From assembly GCA_903901375.1 (NCBI GenBank), contig CAIUQV010000635.1, forward strand, positions 1 to 6,517: DNA of 6,517 nt, in the 5' to 3' direction. Both the position numbers and the translations under genes were made by a program. This document shows positions 1-5,898 of the stretch, one piece after another. The DNA comes from an uncultured Ignavibacteriota bacterium (GTDB lineage Bacteria > Bacteroidota > Ignavibacteria > Tepidaquicellales > Tepidaquicellaceae). Under the pieces are notes generated by a model. The model worked only from the letters and a program-made list of their open reading frames with translations. It was not told the DNA's origin and searched no databases. How positions within the stretch are numbered: position 1 is the stretch's first letter; each line of letters starts with the position of its first letter.

Positions 1-776
1 GATTTATGATTATTTCTGCTTTCTCATATGCGGCTATAACAATTTCCACGCAGAATCCTTATCTAGGCCTTATGGGTGCGATAACAATCGGTATAATATT
101 CAGCCTTTTGTTTTCTTTGTTTACGATAAAGCTTAAGATAAATCAAATTGTTATTGGTGTTGGATTTAACTTATTAATGGCAGGTTTAGCCAAATTTCTT
201 ATGCTTTTATTTTTTCAGAGTTCAAGCAACACACCGGGCTTTCCTAATATTCCAAAATCATCTGTTTTGAAATCTTTACCACTGATAGGTGATTTAGCAG
301 GTGATACGATAATAATGTTCACATTGCTGTTAGTTTTTATTTCTCAGATAGTCCTGTTCAAAACACGTTTTGGATTACGTCTGCGTTCGGTCGGAGAAAA
401 CCCTGAAGCAGCAGAAACTCTCGGAATAAAAGTAAGATTATATAAATCCGGCGGAGTGATTATCTGCGGTCTTCTTGCTTCACTTGGCGGCATATGGCTT
501 GCGTCAAATCAGGGTTCTTTTAGTGATGGTATGATTGCAGGAAGGGGATACATAGCTATTGCAGCTATGATAATAGGGAAGTGGAAGCCAGTAAATATTT
601 TCTTTGCATGTCTGATGTTTGCATTTTTTGAAAGTCTTGAGATTGCACTCCAGATTTCAGGCTCAGGTATTCCTTCACAGTTTATCCAAATGCTTCCATA
701 TTTAATTACAATTCTTGTTCTGATAGGTTTTGTTGGCAAAACCAAACCGCCTGCGGCAGACGGCATACCTTATTAA
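1..776 (+). CDS. BMP-type nucleoside/simple-sugar ABC transporter permease (5' end cut by window)
   Basis: Inner-membrane permease subunit of an ABC importer of the type that works with a BMP-family lipoprotein and a double ATPase to take up nucleosides or simple sugars (the family of B. subtilis NupQ and of RbsC-like permeases). Counting from the first visible Met at base 6, there are several hydrophobic segments (about 21-40, 47-70, 102-117, 147-166, 181-211 and 229-244). The cytoplasmic coupling loop of the family sits at about 121-141, with RFGLRLRSVGENPEAAETLG, and is followed by GRGYIAIAAMIIGKW (179-193). The tail ending PPAADGIPY resembles the usual end of the family. The ATG at base 6 is probably not the start: the frame is open to the edge, codon 3-5 is Phe, and the family normally has an N-terminal helix and a Gly-rich stretch before this point, so some 40-60 residues are missing. 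The substrate cannot be told from sequence; nucleosides are the best guess. It converges on nadK. Confidence 0.88.
   Translation, partial: FMIISAFSYAAITISTQNPYLGLMGAITIGIIFSLLFSLFTIKLKINQIVIGVGFNLLMAGLAKFLMLLFFQSSSNTPGFPNIPKSSVLKSLPLIGDLAGDTIIMFTLLLVFISQIVLFKTRFGLRLRSVGENPEAAETLGIKVRLYKSGGVIICGLLASLGGIWLASNQGSFSDGMIAGRGYIAIAAMIIGKWKPVNIFFACLMFAFFESLEIALQISGSGIPSQFIQMLPYLITILVLIGFVGKTKPPAADGIPY
726..743. repeat. 7-bp inverted repeat (possible RNA hairpin) near the end of the permease gene
   Basis: Perfect inverted repeat GGTTTTG (726-732) and CAAAACC (737-743) around a 4-base loop TTGG. It lies inside the permease coding sequence, 31 bp before its stop and about 36 bp beyond the stop of the convergent nadK. 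It could form a hairpin in either transcript, but no T-run follows it on either strand, so it is not a canonical intrinsic terminator. It may be incidental. Confidence 0.35.
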
Positions 777-778
777 TA

Positions 779-1645
779 CTATCTCTTACCTTTCCTGATA
801 TCTTCACCCCATAGCAGTTTTTCGTTTAGTGTATTAAAGAAAGACCAGTTGTGTTTCTTAATAGTCTTTAACGAATAATCTGCTTTCTCAACAACAATTT
901 CCAGCGGAGCTTTCCTTATAATCCCTTTGTATCCATCAGGAGTTATTCTCACTTTTTCATCATTGTAAGACTTTATCATAATTGTTCCTGAATCGGGAAC
1001 TATAACAGGTCTGAAATTAAGTGAATGAGGGCAAATTGGAGTTATTATAAACACCTTACTGAACGGAGTAATAATCGGACCATTAGCGCTGAGAGAATAT
1101 CCCGTTGAACCTGTCGGTGTTGAAATAAGAACACCATCTGCATAAAATCTTCCGACAAACTCTTTATTGTAAAAAATCCCAAGCTCAACCATCTTAATTG
1201 AATCACATTTGTCAATTACAATTTCATTCAACGCATTAAATGCATGCTTACCATTTACAGTACATTCTGTTAAACATAATTCAATAGTCTTATATTTTCC
1301 TCTGATTACGTTATCAAAAAACTTTTTAATGTCCGAAGGCATTACATCAGACATAAATCCAAGTGTACCAAGGTTGATACCAATAATAGGTTTATTCGAA
1401 TTATTTATAAGTCTCGTTGAATTTAAAAATGTACCGTCGCCGCCTATAGATATTATTATATCTGATTTTTTAATAACGGAACCTATAGGAAATAAATTAT
1501 GCTTCAGATGGATTTGACCAAGCTTATCCCTGAACTCTGAATCAACATAAAAAGGAATATTGTTATACCTGAAATAATCTATTATAGTTCTTAATACTAT
1601 TCCAATTCCTTCTTTATCCTTATTTCCTATAATCCCGAATATCAT
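779..1645 (-). CDS. nadK: NAD kinase
   Basis: Cytoplasmic enzyme that phosphorylates NAD+ on the adenosine ribose 2'-hydroxyl to make NADP+, the only route to NADP; usually a housekeeping, often essential gene. The 288 residues match the usual bacterial length. Seen in the sequence: a Rossmann-like N-terminal part, the GGDGT motif at 68-72 (Asp70 being the expected catalytic residue), INLGTLGFMSD (90-100), NEIVID (140-145), the family block from DGVLISTP to SANGP (170-190), and TPDG (235-238). The C-terminal NTLNEKLLWGED (271-282) is also typical of bacterial NadK. The ATG start has an AAGGA motif six bases upstream, inside the end of the DUF1844 gene. It is the last gene of the compact cluster, 2 bp after DUF1844, and its stop lies 2 bp from that of the convergent permease. 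All key residues look intact. Whether it uses ATP only or polyphosphate too cannot be told here. Confidence 0.97.
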   Translation of the reverse strand: MIFGIIGNKDKEGIGIVLRTIIDYFRYNNIPFYVDSEFRDKLGQIHLKHNLFPIGSVIKKSDIIISIGGDGTFLNSTRLINNSNKPIIGINLGTLGFMSDVMPSDIKKFFDNVIRGKYKTIELCLTECTVNGKHAFNALNEIVIDKCDSIKMVELGIFYNKEFVGRFYADGVLISTPTGSTGYSLSANGPIITPFSKVFIITPICPHSLNFRPVIVPDSGTIMIKSYNDEKVRITPDGYKGIIRKAPLEIVVEKADYSLKTIKKHNWSFFNTLNEKLLWGEDIRKGKR

Positions 1646-1647
1646 AA

Positions 1648-1923
1648 TTATTCCTTTTCCGGTTCTTTTCCGGATTCGTTAACGTAATTTAATCTAAGGT
1701 CTGACACAATATGTTCAAGAACTTTTTTCTCTTCCTCAGTGAAACCTTCTTTAGATTTATTTAAAAGCATTTCTATCATATCTATAGAAACAGATGCTGC
1801 CTCAAGGTTCTTTTCTATAACTTCTGTCATAGGGTTTTTAATCTTACCAAGATTCATCATTGCCTGCATTTGCAATGAATACACAAGTGCTACAAAAAGT
1901 TCAGATGATTTTTCTTTTTCCAT
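1648..1923 (-). CDS. DUF1844 domain-containing protein
   Basis: Small protein of 91 residues, function unknown. Nearly the whole length fits the DUF1844 pattern as I remember it: a first helix ELFVALVYSLQMQAMMNLG (8-26), a short KNPMTE linker, a helix ending in SIDMIEMLLNKSKEGF (46-61), then TEEEKKVLEHIVSDLRLNYV (62-81), and a charged tail. It has no signal peptide, no clear membrane segment and no obvious catalytic residue; it looks like a compact helical cytoplasmic protein. The start is well fixed: an in-frame TAA lies three codons upstream of the ATG, and later Met codons would cut into the conserved first helix. There is no Shine-Dalgarno motif before the ATG, and the first 23 bases overlap the end of the ligase gene, so translation probably depends on ribosomes finishing that gene. 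nadK follows after 2 bp. Confidence 0.85.
   Translation of the reverse strand: MEKEKSSELFVALVYSLQMQAMMNLGKIKNPMTEVIEKNLEAASVSIDMIEMLLNKSKEGFTEEEKKVLEHIVSDLRLNYVNESGKEPEKE
1652..1656 (-). promoter_or_regulatory. Shine-Dalgarno site of nadK
   Basis: On the minus strand AAGGA (within AAAAGGAA) ends six bases before the nadK ATG. It lies within the last codons of the DUF1844 gene, so nadK translation is probably coupled to that of its upstream neighbour. It supports the chosen start. Confidence 0.7.
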
Positions 1924-3142
1924 CGTTTGTTAGTTTATTTAAATTAATATATTTTAAAACAAAAATTAACGAAATAATGTAATACAGCAGTGTTACTACT
2001 TCCCAGTCTCCAAAATTCCATTCAAAAATACCTGAAATATTGAAGGAAATCATAGACAAAATTATTCCCCATAGCAAAGCCCTGTCAAATTCCTCAGTTG
2101 ATTTTCTGTAATCTTTTACTGTATAATAAAACAAGGATACCCAAAACAGCAAATACATTATAAATCCTGCAATACCTGTTGTAACGAGTATCATCACTAT
2201 ATTACTGTGGAAGTGTGAACCTTCGCCGTGCGATTCAGGTTTCTTGTAGAGTTTGTAAACTTCTGTTATCTGGTTATCACCGACACCAATTACAGGATGG
2301 TCTTTGAAAACCTGCATCCCAACATTCCACATCACAAGTCTTGATTTATTACTCGGATGGTTTAAATCAAAAATACTGCGTGTTCTGTCTTTTACAGAGT
2401 CCGGTGCTATAACCCAGCATATACTGATAAAAAGTACAAATGAGACTAAAAACTTCCAGTTACGGAATATCCCATAAACCAGCAGAGATGTAAAAACTGC
2501 AAGATAGACATTTCTTGACTGAGTTAGGAACAATGAAATAACTAACGGCAATAAAATTATAACAAGATACCGCTTGCTGATATTGTAAGTCTTCTTCGAA
2601 ATTAAAAAGGGAAGTGTCGTCATCAGCAGAAGCATCTTCATCTCTGCGTTTGTGATAGGATAACTGAAATAATCTATTCTTATTTCCGCAAAACTTGTAG
2701 TTAAAAGGTTGCTCGAAAGATTTACTGCAAACTTGTACAGCTCTACGCAGGAAAGAAGAGAAAATACAGTAAGTATTATAGTAAGATATTTTAATATACT
2801 TTCTTTGGATTTGATTATTCCCGGATTAGCAAAAAATACAAGTACAAGTAAATATCTTTTTATACCAATAAGAGCTTCATCCGGAAAAACTGCAAATATT
2901 CTTGATAATAATTCAACAAATACATATCCGGCTACGAATATAAGTACAAATTTGTATTCTTTGAAAAGAAATCTGAATGTGGAAGTATCTTTTTCTCTGA
3001 AAACCTTAAAGCCCCATAGTAATACCCAGGCTGCCAGTGATACGGATGATAATGCCATAAAAAAGCCTATACTGGCCATCTGCAATGTCATAAAGAATAT
3101 AATAAGAATATTCAGGTCAATCTTCTTTATGTCGATTTTCAA
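1901..3142 (-). CDS. O-antigen ligase / Wzy-family polytopic membrane protein
   Basis: Inner-membrane protein of the Wzy_C/WaaL family. Members transfer polyprenyl-linked glycan to lipid A-core (ligase) or polymerise O-units (Wzy), acting on the periplasmic side. The 413 residues are mostly hydrophobic, with about 10-12 membrane segments. The conserved core is visible: TQSRNVYLAV (207-216, Arg210 in the position of the family's conserved Arg), then a large extracytoplasmic loop (about 248-312) with SRLVMWNVGMQVF (267-279), DHPVIGVGDN (281-290) and GSHFHSN (308-314, His310/His312), and then a further membrane region. The start is a TTG, supported by GAGGA six bases upstream; the next in-frame ATG (codon 18) lies inside the first membrane segment. 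It follows the flippase gene by 2 bp and its end overlaps DUF1844 by 23 bp. Ligase is favoured over polymerase because the neighbours are core glycosyltransferase- and MsbA-like, but the family cannot be split reliably by sequence. Confidence 0.85.
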   Translation of the reverse strand: MKIDIKKIDLNILIIFFMTLQMASIGFFMALSSVSLAAWVLLWGFKVFREKDTSTFRFLFKEYKFVLIFVAGYVFVELLSRIFAVFPDEALIGIKRYLLVLVFFANPGIIKSKESILKYLTIILTVFSLLSCVELYKFAVNLSSNLLTTSFAEIRIDYFSYPITNAEMKMLLLMTTLPFLISKKTYNISKRYLVIILLPLVISLFLTQSRNVYLAVFTSLLVYGIFRNWKFLVSFVLFISICWVIAPDSVKDRTRSIFDLNHPSNKSRLVMWNVGMQVFKDHPVIGVGDNQITEVYKLYKKPESHGEGSHFHSNIVMILVTTGIAGFIMYLLFWVSLFYYTVKDYRKSTEEFDRALLWGIILSMISFNISGIFEWNFGDWEVVTLLYYIISLIFVLKYINLNKLTNDGKRKII

Positions 3143-3144
3143 AC

Positions 3145-4971
3145 TTATTCCTCAGTAGATTTAAACTGTATTTCGTAAAGTTTCTTATACAATCCTTTAT
3201 TATCGGCAATTAATTCCTCATGTGTCCCGCATTGAATTATCCTGTTATCGTCAATAACTATAATCTTATTTGCATTCTTTATAGTAGATAGCCTGTGAGC
3301 TATAACAATCGATGTTCTGTTAATCATTAAATTATCTATCGCTGCCTGAACGATCCTTTCGGATTCCGTATCCAGCGAAGATGTAGCTTCATCGAGTATT
3401 AATATCTGTGGATTTCTTAAGAGTGCTCTTGCAATTGCTATTCTTTGTTTCTGGCCTCCTGATAATTTCAAACCTCTCTCACCAACCACTGAATCAAAAC
3501 CTTGCTGCAGATTCTCAATAAACTCAAGTGCATTGGCGTTCTTTGCAGCGTTAATAAGTTGTTCATCCGAAATATTCTCCATTCCGAAAACAATATTGTT
3601 CCTTACAGTGTCATTGAATAATATCGTCTCCTGAGGGACTATTCCTATAAGATTCCTGAAGTCTGCAAGTTTAATATTTTTGATGTTAATACCGTCAATA
3701 AGAATTTCACCTGATGTAACATCATAGAACCTGGAAATTAAATCCACAAAAGTTGACTTACCCGAACCCGAAGGACCAACAATCGCAAGAATTTCTGATT
3801 TATTAATCTTAAGGTTTAAATCGTTTAAAATATAATTTCCTTTGTCATAATAGAATGACGCATTCTTTATATCGATTGAACTGCTGAAAATGCTGAACGA
3901 CACTGCATTATCAGATTCGTATACTTCAACAGGGTAGTCGAGTATTTCGAAAATCCTTTGACCCGAAGCGGCGGATTCCTGTATCCTGTTGGAAACTGTA
4001 GAAAGATTCTTTATTGGCGTTACAAGCTGAAAAAGTATAAACAGAAAACCCAGAAACTCTTCCGGTTTTAAAGTATTATAAATCAGTATCTCTCTTCCTC
4101 CAAACCAGATTATTATCACACCTGCAAAAATCGTCAGGAACTCTGTTATTGGCGAGGCAAGCTCACTCGTAACAGATGTCTTCATAATTAATTTGTAATG
4201 TTTATCGTTTTCCTGTCTGAAAACATTATTCCTGTATTTTTCTGCCTTAAACGAACGAATGATTTTTGCACCGTAAATGGTTTCATTTATAACTGAAAGT
4301 ATTTCTGATAGTTTTTCCTGTACCCTCTGACTCCTTCTTCGTAGTGAAGAACCAATTTTAGCAACAATTAATACTGTTACTGGAAATATTGCAAACGACA
4401 TTAGCGTCATTTGCCAGCTAATCGATAATGACAGTATTAAGTATATAATAATCAGAAGAGGGTCTTTTATGAGGTTGGAAAATGCAGCAGATATACCTGA
4501 CTGAATTGCGTTAATATCATTAGTCATTCTTGAAATCAGATTCCCTGTCTTCTCCTGAGTGAAATACCTGATTGAAAGTTTGTTTATTTTCTCGTACATC
4601 TCATACCGGATATCCCTGAGTACGCCTTTCTCCACATATTGCATAAAAACTGACTGGAAGAATCCGGTAATGTTCTTCAGTAAAAATGCAGTAAGTACCA
4701 AAAGAGAAATCTTTAAAATCGCTGATTCTTTTGAACCGCTGAGAATATAATTCTCAAATACTCTTTGTATATTCTGGTAAAATCCTGTTAAATTATCAGA
4801 GGGTGAAGATTGTATTTGCTGTCCACCTGCAAAAAGAGTTTTAAGAAGCGGAATTGTAAGATAAATGGATAGTGCACTGAAAACAGAAAACAACAGAGAC
4901 ATTATGACAGAAAGAACAATAAACCTGTTGTACTTTTTAATATATCGGATTATTCTGAAATAGATTTTCAT
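3145..4971 (-). CDS. MsbA-type ABC transporter (fused permease and ATPase), likely lipid A-core flippase
   Basis: Half-transporter exporter, expected to work as a homodimer in the inner membrane. The N-terminal half (about 1-335) has six membrane segments (near 18-45, 86-110, 168-186, 187-206, 276-293, 305-320). The C-terminal ATPase is complete: A-loop Tyr375, Walker A GPSGSGKST (399-407), Q-loop Gln447, signature LSGGQ (503-507), Walker B ILILDE (523-528), D-loop SSLD (531-534) and H-loop His559. At 608 residues it is slightly longer than E. coli MsbA, and the stretch between the first two membrane segments (about 46-85) is long and polar. The ATG has AAGGA six bases upstream and overlaps the preceding glycosyltransferase stop as ATGA, so coupling is likely. 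Placement between a core-type glycosyltransferase and a ligase-family gene favours lipid A-core or another lipid-linked glycan as substrate, but this subfamily also includes drug exporters, so the substrate is inferred. Confidence 0.9.
   Translation of the reverse strand: MKIYFRIIRYIKKYNRFIVLSVIMSLLFSVFSALSIYLTIPLLKTLFAGGQQIQSSPSDNLTGFYQNIQRVFENYILSGSKESAILKISLLVLTAFLLKNITGFFQSVFMQYVEKGVLRDIRYEMYEKINKLSIRYFTQEKTGNLISRMTNDINAIQSGISAAFSNLIKDPLLIIIYLILSLSISWQMTLMSFAIFPVTVLIVAKIGSSLRRRSQRVQEKLSEILSVINETIYGAKIIRSFKAEKYRNNVFRQENDKHYKLIMKTSVTSELASPITEFLTIFAGVIIIWFGGREILIYNTLKPEEFLGFLFILFQLVTPIKNLSTVSNRIQESAASGQRIFEILDYPVEVYESDNAVSFSIFSSSIDIKNASFYYDKGNYILNDLNLKINKSEILAIVGPSGSGKSTFVDLISRFYDVTSGEILIDGINIKNIKLADFRNLIGIVPQETILFNDTVRNNIVFGMENISDEQLINAAKNANALEFIENLQQGFDSVVGERGLKLSGGQKQRIAIARALLRNPQILILDEATSSLDTESERIVQAAIDNLMINRTSIVIAHRLSTIKNANKIIVIDDNRIIQCGTHEELIADNKGLYKKLYEIQFKSTEE
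3149..3153 (-). promoter_or_regulatory. Shine-Dalgarno site deciding the TTG start of the ligase gene
   Basis: On the minus strand GAGGA is followed by six bases and then TTG at 3142-3140. The motif lies in the last codons of the upstream flippase gene, whose TAA falls between it and the TTG. This spacing equals that of the other two recognisable sites in the cluster and supports TTG over a later ATG. Confidence 0.7.
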
Positions 4972-5717
4972 TCTTTTTCCTTATTCTGTAATTCCCATAT
5001 TTTCATGTATGTCAGCATATTTGTAATAACGTCAAAGTTTGCTACCATTAAACCATGTATGCCGTCCCTGAACCCGCCTCTGACGAAAAACTGAATATAG
5101 AATGATGCAATTGGTCTCAGTAGTATATCTCTGAATTTAACATTATGTCTCTTGCTTTTTTCTTCTGCCTGTAAAGTGGAATATCCGTTAACTTTATGCA
5201 TAAACTCAGATATAGATTGCACTGTGTAATGGAGTATATCATTCTTCATTGTACCAATTTCTCCGTCTATAACATAACCCTCATGAACGAGCCTGTCTGA
5301 AACGATTGTAGAATCTTTTCTGAAAAATCTGAACTGATACCCCGGATACCACCCTCCGTGTTTTATCCATTTACCAAGAAAGAAATTTCGTCTGGGTAGC
5401 TTAAATCCCTTATAAATTTTATTGTTCGAGTTAAGGTAAGCCATTATCTCATCCTTTAATTCAGGTGAGCATCTTTCGTCTGCATCAAGAACAAGTACCC
5501 AGTCTTTTGTTGATTTCCCAAGTGCAAAACTTCTCTGGCTGGCAAAACCTTCCCATTTATTGATATACACTTTGTCGGTGAATTTCCCGGCAATTTCTAC
5601 AGTTTTGTCTGTACTTTCGCCGTCGACAACAATAATCTCATCTGCCCAAAGCACACTCTTCAGGCAATCTTCAATGTTTTGTTCCTCGTTCTTGCAGATA
5701 ATGTTTACTGATACCAA
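4968..5717 (-). CDS. Family 2 glycosyltransferase, WaaE/KdtX-like (LPS core)
   Basis: Cytoplasmic, probably membrane-associated, inverting GT-A glycosyltransferase. Related WaaE-type enzymes add a beta-1,4-glucose to the heptose region of the lipopolysaccharide core. The 249 residues are close to the usual length for this subgroup. Visible are the N-terminal strand and KNEE (9-12), IIVVDGESTDKT (28-39) for nucleotide-sugar binding, the metal-binding DAD at 78-80 within LVLDADER, RFFRK (130-134) and VHEG (144-147). The C-terminus has RPIASF, then RGGFRDGIHG (213-222), typical of WaaE-like proteins, and no true membrane anchor. The start is taken as TTG: an in-frame TAA lies four codons upstream and the family begins with a strand just like VSVNIICKNEE. 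No Shine-Dalgarno motif precedes it, so the start is less certain than the frame. It is the first gene of the compact cluster and overlaps the next by 4 bp. The sugar and acceptor are inferred from family and neighbours. Confidence 0.88.
   Translation of the reverse strand: MVSVNIICKNEEQNIEDCLKSVLWADEIIVVDGESTDKTVEIAGKFTDKVYINKWEGFASQRSFALGKSTKDWVLVLDADERCSPELKDEIMAYLNSNNKIYKGFKLPRRNFFLGKWIKHGGWYPGYQFRFFRKDSTIVSDRLVHEGYVIDGEIGTMKNDILHYTVQSISEFMHKVNGYSTLQAEEKSKRHNVKFRDILLRPIASFYIQFFVRGGFRDGIHGLMVANFDVITNMLTYMKIWELQNKEKE
4978..4982 (-). promoter_or_regulatory. Shine-Dalgarno site of the MsbA-type gene
   Basis: On the minus strand AAGGA ends six bases before the ATG at 4971-4969. It is inside the last codons of the glycosyltransferase gene and, together with the ATGA stop/start overlap, indicates coupled reinitiation. 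Confidence 0.7.
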
Positions 5718-5898
5718 ATTATGTAATTAATATTGCATAATTTACAGAAAGAGAGGCAAATATGTAATTGAAAAATAAATCGTTACCCTTCCATTAGTGT
5801 TTTACATATTTCAGAAAAATATTCCTTGGATTCGTACTTCCAAAAGCAGTTTAGGATTTTAATGCAGAATTATTGAATATTATAAATTGAAAAAATAA
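5718..5898. other. Intergenic region upstream of the envelope gene cluster
   Basis: These 181 very AT-rich bases are the only sizeable gap in the window and separate the kinase stop from the glycosyltransferase start, both on the minus strand. It should hold the kinase 3' end and the promoter of the five-gene cluster, but I see no convincing -35/-10 pair and no strong terminator. Minor structure: TATGTAATT occurs at 5720-5728 and 5761-5769; TTGGA (5826-5830) and TCCAA (5839-5843) form a 5-bp inverted repeat with an 8-base loop, followed in the minus direction by a short run of T (5815-5819); ATATTT (5806-5811) pairs with AAATAT (5817-5822). No open reading frame of useful length lies here on either strand. 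Confidence 0.6.
5720..5769. repeat. Pair of 9-bp direct repeats just upstream of the cluster's first gene
   Basis: TATGTAATT is present at 5720-5728 and again at 5761-5769 (41 bp start to start); on the minus strand each reads AATTACATA and is followed by a TTTG after zero or one base. They sit within 55 bp of the TTG start of the glycosyltransferase, where operator or promoter elements would be expected. In such AT-rich DNA a chance 9-mer repeat is possible. Confidence 0.3.

Noticed and set aside
6..8. ATG at base 6 as the true start of the permease
   Set aside because: The frame is open to the window edge and the product would lack the N-terminal helix and the Gly-rich stretch usual before this point; it is an internal Met.
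726..743. Inverted repeat as an intrinsic terminator for the permease or nadK
   Set aside because: No run of T follows on either strand, the loop is flanked by coding sequence, and the stem is only moderately stable.
2709..3158. Long plus-strand reading frame opposite the ligase gene
   Set aside because: It is antisense to a well-supported membrane protein, resembles no family I know, and reflects codon bias of the true gene. The same holds for the smaller frames at 509-766, 1209-1517, 1739-1933, 4559-4750 and 6065-6376.
5718..5770. Bacteroidota-type promoter (TAnnTTTG with an upstream TTG) before the glycosyltransferase
   Set aside because: CATATTTG and ATAATTTG only partly match the -7 box and no TTG element lies at the right distance; one copy overlaps the start codon.
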